Part shown: in pieces, positions 35,323-45,183 of the stretch | Numbering within the stretch: the stretch's first letter is position 1 | How the letters are laid out: each line of letters starts with the position of its first letter | DNA from: Zwartia vadi | Lineage (GTDB): Bacteria; Pseudomonadota; Gammaproteobacteria; Burkholderiales; Burkholderiaceae_B | Direction of reading: 5' to 3' | DNA length: 60,612 nucleotides | Assembly: GCF_030410375.1 (NCBI RefSeq) | Contig: NZ_JAUHHE010000017.1 | Span: forward strand, 1-60,612 | Program-made: the position numbers and the translations under genes | Notes under the pieces: generated by a model | Database searches by the model: none | What the model saw: the letters and a program-made list of their open reading frames with translations, nothing else | Told to the model about the DNA's origin: nothing

Positions 35323-36723
35323 TCACAGGCGTTTGATAAATATCAGGCTATTGCGAGAGCGGTTGTAATGGGCTTGCTTTTCCTTTGGCAGGTCGGCGAC
35401 GCCCCCCTGAACGAAACCGCGCTTGATGAACCAGTGCGATGTCCGTGTGGTCAGAACAAAGAGTCGTTTGGCGCCGTGCGCGCGTGCGCGGGACTCCATG
35501 TGGCGCAACAAAATCTCACCTTCGCCGGCGCCTTGCCACTCGGGGTGCACGATCAGGCAGGCCATTTCAGCCATCTGATCTTTTGGATAGTCGTTGAGCG
35601 TGGCGCAGCCGTAAATCACACCATCGTGCTCGAGTACGGTGAAATTTTCGACCTCTCTCTCAATCACCGCGCGGCCACGTGGTACGAGTGTGCCGTCTTG
35701 CTCAAGGGGTTCGATCAACTGTAGGATCGCGCCCACATCATCGATTGTCGCAGGCCGTAAATCATCGAGCGTATCCTCGACGACCATGGTGCCCACGCCA
35801 TCGTGCGTAAAAATCTCGAGCAACACCACACCATCCATTGAAAAGGGAATCAGGTGCGCGCGGGTCACGCCTCGTTTGACCGCACGGGAGGCGTATTGCA
35901 AATAGTACGCAGTGTTTTCGTCGAGTTCCCCAGATGCCAGCAAGGCATCGGCATCTAATCGGGCAAGCTCGGTGTCCACCGAGCCGTCCGAGGCAAGTAC
36001 GCCAGGCGTTTCGGTCAAGAAGATGAGTTTTTCCGCACGCAACTTGGTGGCGACACTTGTGGCAAGCTCTTCCATGGACAAATTAAAGGCTTCGCCGGTT
36101 GGGGAAAAACCAAGCGGTGAAAGCAGAACGATCGAACCACGCTCAATGGCAAAGCGCAACGCATCCACATCGATTTTGCGGACTTGGCCAGTATGCTTGT
36201 AGTCGATGCCATCAATAATGCCGGTTGGGCGCGCGGTGACAAAGTTGCCGGAAATCACCCTGATTTGCGCATGCGACATAGGCGTATTGGGCAAGCCTTG
36301 GCTAAATGCGGCCTCGATGTCGAGGCGGATTTCGCCTGCGGCTTCTTTGGCGCACTCCAGCGCATCGGCATCCGTCGGTGAGCGACCGCGATCAAACTGC
36401 TGGCTAAAGCCTTTGAGGCGAAGTTGCTCATTGACTTGCGGACGTGACCCGTGGACCAAGACCAGTTTGATGCCAAGCGCTGATAATAAAGACAAATCTT
36501 GGATCAAGGCGTTCAAGGCATTGGCTTGAACGAGCTCGCCGCCAAAAGCAACGACGAAGGTTTTCCCTCTGAAAGCGTGGACATAGGGAGCAACCTCTCT
36601 AAACCAGCGAACGAATTGCGCGGCAGCAAACTCAGGCGCTTCCTGGGCCGAAACGGTCCCCTCTGGACTGGTATTTGGCGATTCTTGGGTGGATCCGGCT
36701 TCTGGTGCTTTTTTGTCAGGCAT
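35323..36723 (-). CDS. argA: Amino-acid N-acetyltransferase (N-acetylglutamate synthase)
   Basis: First enzyme of arginine synthesis, acetylating glutamate from acetyl-CoA. The 466-residue protein has an amino-acid-kinase-like domain (about 45-300, VLVHGSRPQVNEQL), which binds arginine for feedback inhibition. A GNAT domain follows (about 320-466), with LIVHPEWQGAGEGEILL as the acetyl-CoA loop. The first 30 residues are low-complexity and probably disordered. It is divergent from hrpA, with 82 bp between starts. Confidence 0.93.
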   Translation of the reverse strand: MPDKKAPEAGSTQESPNTSPEGTVSAQEAPEFAAAQFVRWFREVAPYVHAFRGKTFVVAFGGELVQANALNALIQDLSLLSALGIKLVLVHGSRPQVNEQLRLKGFSQQFDRGRSPTDADALECAKEAAGEIRLDIEAAFSQGLPNTPMSHAQIRVISGNFVTARPTGIIDGIDYKHTGQVRKIDVDALRFAIERGSIVLLSPLGFSPTGEAFNLSMEELATSVATKLRAEKLIFLTETPGVLASDGSVDTELARLDADALLASGELDENTAYYLQYASRAVKRGVTRAHLIPFSMDGVVLLEIFTHDGVGTMVVEDTLDDLRPATIDDVGAILQLIEPLEQDGTLVPRGRAVIEREVENFTVLEHDGVIYGCATLNDYPKDQMAEMACLIVHPEWQGAGEGEILLRHMESRARAHGAKRLFVLTTRTSHWFIKRGFVQGGVADLPKEKQAHYNRSRNSLIFIKRL

Positions 36724-36805
36724 GGCGGCTTGTGTTGTTAACCTCGTGAGCGCTGTGAGTAAGAGATATAAATTTTATAATGAGCTGTTCATCGGATTAG
36801 AAAAT

Positions 36806-39800
36806 ATGCCCGAATCAAAGCGCTCAGCCGACATAACGCCGGAAAGCGTTGTCATTTCCCCACGTCAGCCCCCCAAGATCGTCTATCCAGAGGATTTGCC
36901 GGTCAGCGCGCGCCGTGAAGAAATCGCGCGCACGATTGCTGGTCACCAGGTTGTGATCGTTAGCGGAGAGACTGGCTCGGGTAAAACGACCCAATTGCCC
37001 AAAATTTGCCTGGAGCTCGGTCGTGGCCTGAAAAAAATGATCGGTCACACGCAGCCCCGGCGTCTTGCCGCGAGCTCGGTTGCGCGCAGGATCGCAGAAG
37101 AGCTTCAAACGCCCCTAGGAGAATGGGTAGGCTATCAGGTCAGGTTTCAAGACCGGAGCAGTGCGCAAACTGCCATCAAACTGATGACAGATGGTATTTT
37201 GCTGGCGGAGTCGCAGCGCGACCCGTTGCTCAGGCGATATGACACCATCATCATTGACGAAGCCCACGAGCGTAGTTTGAATATCGATTTTCTGCTGGGG
37301 TACTTGCGTCAGCTCTTGCCCCGCAGACCTGACCTCAAGGTGATTATCACCTCCGCAACGATTGATGCAGGGCGGTTTGCCCGTCATTTTGCGGATGCAA
37401 AGGGTATGCCTGCCCCGGTCATTGAAGTCTCTGGCCGTTTGTACCCTGTGGAAGTCCGTTATCGACCCGTACTGAACCCCATTCTGGATGATGACAAAGC
37501 TGTCAGCACTTCTGCTCAAACGGGATTATCCGACCGAAGTTTGGCCAGAGACGAGGAGCGCGACCTGATCAATGCTTTAGTCGAAGCGGTCGACGAATGT
37601 GCACGGGTAGGGCCCGGTGATATTTTGGTTTTTATGCCCGGCGAACGCGAAATTCGGGAGTGTGCCGAGGCGTTGCGCAAACACCACCCGCCTGGCACGC
37701 AAGTACTCGCCCTGTTCGCCAGGTTGTCCCAAGAAGAACAAGAGGAAATTTTTCGTCCGCGCACGAGTGCTAGACGTATTGTGTTGGCCACGAACGTCGC
37801 TGAGACTTCGTTGACGGTTCCCGGGATCCGGTTTGTCATTGATAGCGGTTTGGCCCGTGTCAAGCGCTACTCTTGGCGCAACAAAGTCGAGCAATTAAGG
37901 ATTGAGCCGATCAGTCAAGCCTCTGCCAATCAGCGGGCCGGACGCTGCGGGCGATTGGGTCCCGGTGTGTGTATCAGGCTTTATGACGAAGTCGATTTCA
38001 AGGCGCGAGCGGCCTTTACTGATCCTGAGATTTTGCGCTCCTCACTCGCAAGCGTGATTTTGCGGATGAAGGCTTTGCGTCTCAATGATATTGAGTCCTT
38101 TCCCTTTGTGGATCCTCCGAGTGGTCGTGCGATTGCCGACGGATACCATTTGTTGCAAGAGCTTGGAGCCATCGACCCCGAAGGCGATAAACCCGATGCC
38201 CTGACTGAAACCGGCCGCGCGCTGGCAAAGCTGCCGGTTGATCCTCGTTTGGGACGGATGATTTTGGCGGCACGCGATCAGCACTGTCTTACCGAAATGC
38301 TGATTATCGCTTCCGCACTTTCCGTACAAGACCCGCGCGACAGGCCGATGCATGCGCGCGAAGCCGCAGAACAGGCGCATGCGAAATTTTCCGACGACAA
38401 GTCTGAATTCATTGCCTACGTCAAGCTGTGGAACTGGTATCACGAGCAGATCAAGCACAAACAGTCTCAGCGCAAGCTGGTGGCGCTTTTGCGGACGCAC
38501 TATCTTTCACCACTGCGTCTGCGCGAGTGGCATGATATCCATAGCCAGCTGATGGCCCTCGTCGGAGAGCAGGGTTGGCGTCTGAATAAAACAGATGCGA
38601 CCCATGAGCAGATTCACCTCTCTCTCTTGTCCGGGCTGTTGGGCAACTTGGGCTTCAAAGCAGAGGAGGGTGGGCATTATCTCGGTGCACGCGATATCCG
38701 TTTCTGGATTCACCCTGGTTCACGCTTGTTAAAGAAGGCTGGCAAATGGATCATGGCGGCTGAGTTGGTGGATACCAGCAAACTTTACGCGCGTTGTGTG
38801 GCAAAGATCGAGCCGAGTTGGGTGGAGCGTGTTGCAGGACATCTCCTCAAGCGTTCCTGGAGTGATCCCCGCTGGGAGCGCAAACTTGGACAAGTGGTTG
38901 CAAACGAAAAGGCTACTTTGTACGGCTTAACCGTGTACTCAGGAAGAAGAGTGCATTATGGCCCCATCGCTCCCGAGCAGGCCCGAGAAATCTTTATTCT
39001 TCAGGCCTTGATTCCGGGTGATATTGACAGCCCGTTGCCCTTTTTGGCGCATAACAGAAAACTGATTGCTCAAATTGAAAAGCTGGAACATCAAACACGC
39101 CGTCCGGATATTTTGGTGGACGATGCATTAATCCAGGCTTTTTACGACAAGCTTCTGCCTACTGAGATCTATCAAACGGCGACGCTTGAGCACTGGGTGA
39201 AGGGATTGCCCAAGGATCAGGCGCAACAGTTGATGCTGACACGCGATGCCTTGATGAGACATGAGGCGGCGGGTGTCACAACAGACGTGTTTCCAAAGTT
39301 TTTAGAGTGGCAGGGTGTGCGTCTTGTTGCGGACTATCATTTTGAGCCAGGCTCTCCAAAAGATGGTTTGACCGTGACCGTGCCCTTGTATTTTCTCAAT
39401 CAAGTTGACGCCGCGCGTTGCGAGTGGCTAGTGCCCGGCATGCTTAAAGAAAAAGCGCAACTCCTATTAAAGTCCTTGCCTCAGAAAATTCGTCGTCATT
39501 GTGTGCCGTTGCCTGATTATGCGGCAGGTTTTTACGGACGATGGTACGAGCGACTGGAACATCCGCCTTGTGGCCTTGTTGAGGCGTTGATTCAGGATAT
39601 TTGGCAGCAGCTTAAGATCCGTCCGTTGGTCACCGACTTTAAGCCTGAGACCCTGCCTGCGCATCTTTTTATGTCTTTCAAGGTGGTGGACGAGCATGGC
39701 CGAATGTTGGCGGCAGGTCGCAATCTCGCGCAGATCAAGGCCGAGCTTGGCAAGCAAGCACAGGCCACTTTTCAAAAGCTCGCCACGCGGGATCAGGATC

Positions 39801-40666
39801 TCGCCAGTGTGCTGTCGCAAGATGACATCACAGAGTGGAGTTTCGGCAAATTGCCCGAGCTCATGGAGATTCGCCGCAAGGATCAGGTTGTGGTGGGATA
39901 TCCGGCACTGGTTGAGCGTGGTGCCGCCTGTGCGCTTGATGTGTTCGATGATCCGCAGGTAGCTCTTGGGGCGCACCGACGCGGTCTTGTTCGTTTGTTC
40001 CGCCTGGCGTTGCGCGAGCAGGTTAAGTTTTTGGAAAAAAATCTGCACGAGCTCACGAAGATGGGCATGCTTTACATTCAGCTCGGCACCCAAGAGCAAT
40101 TGCGAGATCAAATTATTGATTGCGCGCTGATTGGTGCGTGTTTGACCGAACCGTGGCCAGAAGATGCGCAAAGTTTTGAGGTGCGCCGTCAGGAGGCCAA
40201 AACAAAACTCGGTTTGCTCGCTCAGGAAGTCGCTCGACTGTCTTATGCGATCCTTGAGGGCTGGAGCGCGGCCCTGCGCAAGTTGCCGCAGGCCAAGGCC
40301 TATCCCCAGGCCTACGCAGATTTGCAGCAACAATTACAGCAGCTCGTCCCTGCACGCTTTATCGTGGACACGCCTTATGCGCAGTTGGTGCATTTGCCGC
40401 GCTATCTCAAAGCCGCCGTGACGCGGATCGATAAACTTAAAACGGATCCTGCACGAGATGCGCGCTTGATGACGGAAATGACGCCCGTGTTGACTCAATA
40501 CAGTCGCGCACGCGGTGCCCTCAAGGGTGCTACAGATACCGGACTTGATGAGTTTCGCTGGCTGCTGGAGGAGTTGCGTGTCGCGCTGTTTGCCCAAGAG
40601 TTACGCACCCCCATGCCCGTCTCAGTCAAGCGCTTGCAGAAAACCTGGGAAGCGATGCAACGCTAG
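36806..40666 (+). CDS. hrpA: ATP-dependent RNA helicase HrpA
   Basis: A 1286-residue DEAH-box helicase. Motifs in order: GETGSGKTTQLPK (about 54-66), IIDEAHERSLN (about 150), SATIDAGRF, NVAETSLTVPGI and QRAGRCGRLGPG (about 375). The OB-fold and the large C-terminal DUF3418 region complete the family length. E. coli HrpA helps rescue stalled ribosomes. The ATG at 36806 gives the usual start; ATGs as far up as 36689 would run into argA. A TATAAT at 36776-36781 lies just ahead, but I see no matching -35. Confidence 0.95.
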   Translation: MPESKRSADITPESVVISPRQPPKIVYPEDLPVSARREEIARTIAGHQVVIVSGETGSGKTTQLPKICLELGRGLKKMIGHTQPRRLAASSVARRIAEELQTPLGEWVGYQVRFQDRSSAQTAIKLMTDGILLAESQRDPLLRRYDTIIIDEAHERSLNIDFLLGYLRQLLPRRPDLKVIITSATIDAGRFARHFADAKGMPAPVIEVSGRLYPVEVRYRPVLNPILDDDKAVSTSAQTGLSDRSLARDEERDLINALVEAVDECARVGPGDILVFMPGEREIRECAEALRKHHPPGTQVLALFARLSQEEQEEIFRPRTSARRIVLATNVAETSLTVPGIRFVIDSGLARVKRYSWRNKVEQLRIEPISQASANQRAGRCGRLGPGVCIRLYDEVDFKARAAFTDPEILRSSLASVILRMKALRLNDIESFPFVDPPSGRAIADGYHLLQELGAIDPEGDKPDALTETGRALAKLPVDPRLGRMILAARDQHCLTEMLIIASALSVQDPRDRPMHAREAAEQAHAKFSDDKSEFIAYVKLWNWYHEQIKHKQSQRKLVALLRTHYLSPLRLREWHDIHSQLMALVGEQGWRLNKTDATHEQIHLSLLSGLLGNLGFKAEEGGHYLGARDIRFWIHPGSRLLKKAGKWIMAAELVDTSKLYARCVAKIEPSWVERVAGHLLKRSWSDPRWERKLGQVVANEKATLYGLTVYSGRRVHYGPIAPEQAREIFILQALIPGDIDSPLPFLAHNRKLIAQIEKLEHQTRRPDILVDDALIQAFYDKLLPTEIYQTATLEHWVKGLPKDQAQQLMLTRDALMRHEAAGVTTDVFPKFLEWQGVRLVADYHFEPGSPKDGLTVTVPLYFLNQVDAARCEWLVPGMLKEKAQLLLKSLPQKIRRHCVPLPDYAAGFYGRWYERLEHPPCGLVEALIQDIWQQLKIRPLVTDFKPETLPAHLFMSFKVVDEHGRMLAAGRNLAQIKAELGKQAQATFQKLATRDQDLASVLSQDDITEWSFGKLPELMEIRRKDQVVVGYPALVERGAACALDVFDDPQVALGAHRRGLVRLFRLALREQVKFLEKNLHELTKMGMLYIQLGTQEQLRDQIIDCALIGACLTEPWPEDAQSFEVRRQEAKTKLGLLAQEVARLSYAILEGWSAALRKLPQAKAYPQAYADLQQQLQQLVPARFIVDTPYAQLVHLPRYLKAAVTRIDKLKTDPARDARLMTEMTPVLTQYSRARGALKGATDTGLDEFRWLLEELRVALFAQELRTPMPVSVKRLQKTWEAMQR

Positions 40667-40690
40667 CTATTCAAGGCCGTGTGAAAGTGC

Positions 40691-41590
40691 CTACCAGATG
40701 ATAAACAGCACAATGGCAAGGCCGATTAAGCCAAACTTTGTGGCTTTGTAGGCTGTACGGTTTGCTTTTTTGAAGGCACGTCTTTTTTGATCAATGATCC
40801 AGTGGTAGTGCGTCAGTTTATTGACGAAGCCAGTTTGATCGGTCTCTGCGTTGGGCGAGCTTGCTGCAGACATGGCGATTTTGCCAAACCAGTGGTTAAA
40901 CCACTGGGCCCAGCGATATTTTAGAGGGCGCTCAACGTCACAAAACAAGATAATTCTGTTTTGCTGGCTTTTATTGTAGGCATCGTGCACATAGGTTTCA
41001 TCGAAAATGACGCCCTTACCATCGCGCCAGCTATGGCGGATACCGTCCACGTCTATGTAGCAGAGGTCATCGTTCGGTGTGGATAAACCCAAGTGGTAGC
41101 GTAAAGAGCCGGCAAAGGGATCGCGGTGCGGATTGAGTTGTCCACCAGGTGGTAGTTCTGCAAACATTGCAGCCTTGACAGAGGGGATTTGATTAAGCAA
41201 AGCCACTGTTTTAGGGCAAAGCGCGACTGCGGAGGGATGCTTGGCGTCGTACCACTTCAAATAAAAGCGTTTCCAGCCATATTTGAAAAAGGAATTAAAA
41301 CCGATGTCATTATGTAACTCGGGTGCTTTGATTTCACGTAAGGAGGCAAGGTGCAAGGCCTCGTCGCGAATCGTTTCCCAGTTGTCCTCGAGCAGTTTGA
41401 GCTCGGGCATTTCGTCATTTGGAATGTAGGGTGTTGTGGGTACGCGCGAAGTCAACACCATAAAGGCGTTGATCGGCGCCAAAATAATAGAGTGATCAAG
41501 CAGCTGACGACCAAGAGGGAGTCTGACGCGGCCGCGAAAGTGGGCGAAAAGGATGGCTCCAAGCCAGGTTCCAAGAACAATCCATTTCAT
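40691..41590 (-). CDS. lpxO: Aspartyl/asparaginyl beta-hydroxylase-family protein (LpxO-like lipid A hydroxylase)
   Basis: An Fe(II)/2-oxoglutarate dioxygenase that in LpxO adds a 2-hydroxyl to a lipid A acyl chain. The 299-residue protein has an N-terminal membrane helix (WIVLGTWLGAILFAHF) and a second at its extreme C-terminus (LIGLAIVLFII). Iron ligands are visible in NPHRDPFAGSLRYHLGL and DETYVHDAY, and the 2OG-binding Arg in NRIILFCDVERP. Start codons at 41590 and 41602 are both possible; GGAA stands seven bases before the former. It is convergent with hrpA (24-bp gap) and divergent from dnaE. The LpxO identity is by similarity. Confidence 0.85.
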   Translation of the reverse strand: MKWIVLGTWLGAILFAHFRGRVRLPLGRQLLDHSIILAPINAFMVLTSRVPTTPYIPNDEMPELKLLEDNWETIRDEALHLASLREIKAPELHNDIGFNSFFKYGWKRFYLKWYDAKHPSAVALCPKTVALLNQIPSVKAAMFAELPPGGQLNPHRDPFAGSLRYHLGLSTPNDDLCYIDVDGIRHSWRDGKGVIFDETYVHDAYNKSQQNRIILFCDVERPLKYRWAQWFNHWFGKIAMSAASSPNAETDQTGFVNKLTHYHWIIDQKRRAFKKANRTAYKATKFGLIGLAIVLFIIW

Positions 41591-41694
41591 GCGGCATTCC
41601 ATCCTAAAGTATCTTGCCCGGCACTGGACGTGCAGAGACTCAATTCATCACTAAGTGTAACTATATCTGACCGAACAGTAGGTACAATTGACCT

Positions 41695-44600
41695 ATGTCA
41701 GAAAGCCCACATTCCCAGCCCTTTGTTCACTTGCGTGTCCATTCCGAATACTCGGTGGTGGATGGCACGGTGCGCATTCCGGAACTCATTCGACGCGTTG
41801 CCCAGCTCGAACAGCCCGCGGTCGCCCTCACAGACTTGTCAAACGTTTTTGGTTTGATCAAGTTCTACAAGGAGGCGCGTTCGGCAGGTATCAAGCCGAT
41901 CGCGGGTTGCGATGTCTGGCTGACAAACGATGACGACCGCGACAAACCTTACCGCATTTTACTGCTCGTTGCGAGTCGTGCGGGTTATTTGGCGCTTTGC
42001 GAGTTGTTGACGCGAGCATGGCTCACGAACGCACACCGCGGTCGAGCTGAGATGCGTCGCGAGTGGCTGGTGGGTGCCCAAGGTCTGATTGCCTTGTCTG
42101 GTGCACGAGCTGGCGATGTCGGTCAAGCCCTCATGGCAGGCAACGTCGAGTTGGCGCGTACCTATGCATTGCAGTGGAAAAAAACTTTTCCGGATGCCTA
42201 CTATATTGAATTGCAGCGTACCGAGGCGGACGCGGATCAGTCTTACGTTCGTGCTGCGCTTGCCTTGGCCTCAGAGTGTGGTTTACCTGTGGTGGCCACC
42301 CATCCTGTTCAGTTTTTGGAGCCTGAGGATTTTCAGCCTCACGAGGCTCGCGTCTGCATTGCCGAAGGGGAAATCCTCACCAACCCCCGTCGACCCAGAC
42401 ACTTCACGCCGGATCAGTATTTACTATCAACCCAGGCGATGGTCGAGAGATTCAGCGATGTACCCTCAGCGCTGGCCAACGCAGTAGCGATTGCCCGGCG
42501 CTGTAACCTCACCTTGGTGCTGGGTCAGCCGCAGCTTCCTGATTTTCCGACCCCGCAGGGCGTCACGCTGGATGACTATCTTATCGAGCTTTCCGAGGCG
42601 GGTCTTAAAAAGCGGATGCTGCAGTTATTTCCAGATCCCGAGGAGCGCGCACGCGCCATGCCTCAGTATTCTGCGCGTCTGGCATTGGAGTGTCAGACCA
42701 TTATCAACATGGGGTTCCCTGGATATTTCCTGATCGTTCAGGACTTTATCAATTGGGGCAAGAGCAATGGGGTTCCGGTTGGACCGGGTCGAGGCTCCGG
42801 AGCAGGATCCTTAGTCGCTTACTCACTCGGGATCACAGATCTCGATCCGATTCGGTATGACTTGCTGTTTGAGCGCTTTCTGAATCCCGAGCGTGTCTCG
42901 ATGCCTGACTTTGATATCGACTTTTGTCAGGACAATCGCGAGCGTGTGATTGAGTATGTCAAACAAAAGTACGGCCGAGAGGCAGTCAGTCAGATTGCAA
43001 CCTTCGGCACGCTTGGCGCCAAGGCTGTGGTGCGCGATGCCGGGCGTGTGCTGGATATGCCCTATATGTTGTGTGACGGCTTGTCCAAGTTGATCCCGCA
43101 TAATCCTGCCGACCCATGGACGCTTGACCGCGCGCTCAAAGATGAGCCCTCTTTTAAAGCCCGTTACGACACCGAAGAAGAAGTTCGTGCGCTAGTGGAC
43201 CTTGCCCGACCTCTTGAAGGTTTGACGCGAAATGTCGGGATGCACGCTGGAGGCGTGTTGATCGCGCCGGGTAAGCTCACAGACTTTTGCCCCCTTTACT
43301 GCCAGCCCGGTCAGGAGGGCAGCGCAGTGTCCCAGTTCGATAAGGACGATGTCGAGGCCGCCGGTTTGGTCAAGTTCGACTTTTTGGGTTTGCGCAACCT
43401 GACGATTCTTGATTGGGCCGTGCGCTTTGTTCGTGCATTTAACCCTTCTATGCGCGACTTTGACATCATGTCGCTGTCGCTTGACGATCCTGCGACATAC
43501 CAGATCCTCTGCGACGCAAACACGACTGCCGTGTTTCAGCTTGAATCGCGCGGCATGAAGGAGTTACTTAAGAAATTACGTCCCAACACCTTCGAAGATA
43601 TTGTGGCGGTGCTTGCGCTGTTTAGGCCCGGTCCACTGGAGTCGGGCATGGTGGATGACTTCGTGAACCGTAAACATGGTCGCGCATCCGTTGACTACTT
43701 CCACCCCGACCTTGAAAACACGTTGAAAAGCACCTACGGTGTGATCGTGTATCAAGAGCAGGTCATGCTGATTTCTCAGATTATTGGCGGGTATTCGCTC
43801 GGAGGTGCTGACCTGCTGAGACGCGCCATGGGCAAGAAAAAGCCTGAGGAAATGGCTGCCCATCGACAGCTGTTCGAACAGGGCGCGATTAAAAAGGGTT
43901 ACGACGCCCATCTCGCGGTCAAGCTTTTCGACCTCATGGAGCTGTTCGCAGGTTACGGATTTAACAAATCCCACTCAGCCGCCTACGCGCTGATCGCCTA
44001 CCAAACCGCCTGGCTCAAGGCGCACCATCCCGCTGAGTTTATGGCAGCCACCCTGTCATCGGACATGGATGACACGGGCAAGGTGCAAACTTTCTGGCGT
44101 GACTGCCTGGCCAACGGCATCAAGGTGCTTGCTCCCGATGTGAATGCGTCAGGCTATCGTTTTGAACCTGTCGCAGACGAGCATTCCGCTCAGGGCTTGC
44201 CCCCACGCACGATTCGTTACGGTATGGGTGCGGTCAAAGGAACGGGCCAGGGTGCGGTCGAGGAGATTCTGCGCGCACGCCAAGACGGACCGTTCATTTC
44301 ACTTTTTGACTTTTGCCGAAGAATCGACCGTCACTCTGTCAACCGTCGCAGTATTGAAGCCTTGATCCGCGCTGGTGCGTTCGACCAAATTGAGGCCAAC
44401 CGCGCCGCGTTGCTTGCTTCGCTTGGCACGGCGCTTGAGGCGGCGGAACAGACTGCGCGAAGCGCAAATCAAGTCTCGCTCTTTGGTGACGATGGTGCTG
44501 ATGTGGTTGAGAGTGAGCTTGCACAGTGCGCACCTTGGGATTTGCATGCACGGCTCTCAGAAGAAAAGGTGGCGCTCGGCTTTTTCTTCAGTGGCCACTT

Positions 44601-45183
44601 ATTCGATGCCTGGCGGTCTGAGGTGAGGCATTTCGTCACGAAGGGTTTGAACCGGATTGAACCCTCCCGCGACCTGCAGTGGCTCGCTGGTGTGATTGCT
44701 GGCTCCAGAACGATGATGACTCGTCGAGGCAAAATGCAGTTTGTCGTGCTTGATGACGGCACCGCGCAAGTCGAGGTGTCTATCTATGGCGAGCTCATGG
44801 ATCAGCACCGCAATCGTCTCAAAGACGATCAACTCCTCATCGTGCAGGCCAAGGTCACGAATGACGAGTATTCCGGCGGGATGCGCGTGGTGGCCGAGCA
44901 AATTTATGACTTGCAACTCGCGCGTGAGGCGAGGGCCAAGGCTTTGAGAATTCGGCTCAATGGCAATGCCGATGCGGCGATGCTCAGACGTATGCTGAAC
45001 CCTTATCGCGCCGCGCCTGAAAATGGTATGCCGGGTACGCCCGTCGAGATTCAGTATGAAACAGCGACTGCCTCTTGCACGCTTAGGCTCGATGAGTCTT
45101 GGCGTGTCAGATTGTCCGATAGTCTGGTAGAAAAGTTGGCTGGATGGACCTCAGCAGAGGATATTGAAGTTGCTTACAAGTAA
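41695..45183 (+). CDS. dnaE: DNA polymerase III alpha subunit
   Basis: Catalytic subunit of the replicative polymerase, 1162 residues. The PHP domain starts at FVHLRVHSEYSVVDG. The polymerase palm contains PDFDIDFCQDNRERV (about 403-417) with the catalytic Asp residues, and the fingers follow with GGVLIAPGKL. The helix-hairpin-helix and OB domains lie near the end, the latter at GSRTMMTRRGKMQFVVLDDG. Its last codons overlap the start of a glycosyltransferase gene, so the LPS genes downstream may be co-transcribed. No strong ribosome-binding site precedes the ATG. Confidence 0.97.
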   Translation: MSESPHSQPFVHLRVHSEYSVVDGTVRIPELIRRVAQLEQPAVALTDLSNVFGLIKFYKEARSAGIKPIAGCDVWLTNDDDRDKPYRILLLVASRAGYLALCELLTRAWLTNAHRGRAEMRREWLVGAQGLIALSGARAGDVGQALMAGNVELARTYALQWKKTFPDAYYIELQRTEADADQSYVRAALALASECGLPVVATHPVQFLEPEDFQPHEARVCIAEGEILTNPRRPRHFTPDQYLLSTQAMVERFSDVPSALANAVAIARRCNLTLVLGQPQLPDFPTPQGVTLDDYLIELSEAGLKKRMLQLFPDPEERARAMPQYSARLALECQTIINMGFPGYFLIVQDFINWGKSNGVPVGPGRGSGAGSLVAYSLGITDLDPIRYDLLFERFLNPERVSMPDFDIDFCQDNRERVIEYVKQKYGREAVSQIATFGTLGAKAVVRDAGRVLDMPYMLCDGLSKLIPHNPADPWTLDRALKDEPSFKARYDTEEEVRALVDLARPLEGLTRNVGMHAGGVLIAPGKLTDFCPLYCQPGQEGSAVSQFDKDDVEAAGLVKFDFLGLRNLTILDWAVRFVRAFNPSMRDFDIMSLSLDDPATYQILCDANTTAVFQLESRGMKELLKKLRPNTFEDIVAVLALFRPGPLESGMVDDFVNRKHGRASVDYFHPDLENTLKSTYGVIVYQEQVMLISQIIGGYSLGGADLLRRAMGKKKPEEMAAHRQLFEQGAIKKGYDAHLAVKLFDLMELFAGYGFNKSHSAAYALIAYQTAWLKAHHPAEFMAATLSSDMDDTGKVQTFWRDCLANGIKVLAPDVNASGYRFEPVADEHSAQGLPPRTIRYGMGAVKGTGQGAVEEILRARQDGPFISLFDFCRRIDRHSVNRRSIEALIRAGAFDQIEANRAALLASLGTALEAAEQTARSANQVSLFGDDGADVVESELAQCAPWDLHARLSEEKVALGFFFSGHLFDAWRSEVRHFVTKGLNRIEPSRDLQWLAGVIAGSRTMMTRRGKMQFVVLDDGTAQVEVSIYGELMDQHRNRLKDDQLLIVQAKVTNDEYSGGMRVVAEQIYDLQLAREARAKALRIRLNGNADAAMLRRMLNPYRAAPENGMPGTPVEIQYETATASCTLRLDESWRVRLSDSLVEKLAGWTSAEDIEVAYK

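Noticed and set aside
39467..40333. Long minus-strand frame (288 codons) inside hrpA
   Set aside because: It is antisense to a strongly conserved helicase C-terminal region, with Leu/Gln/Arg-rich nonsense composition and no motif.
41683..41694. TACAAT seven bases before the dnaE ATG, hinting at a leaderless transcript
   Set aside because: No -35 element at a usable distance; the box is common by chance in this AT-rich gap.
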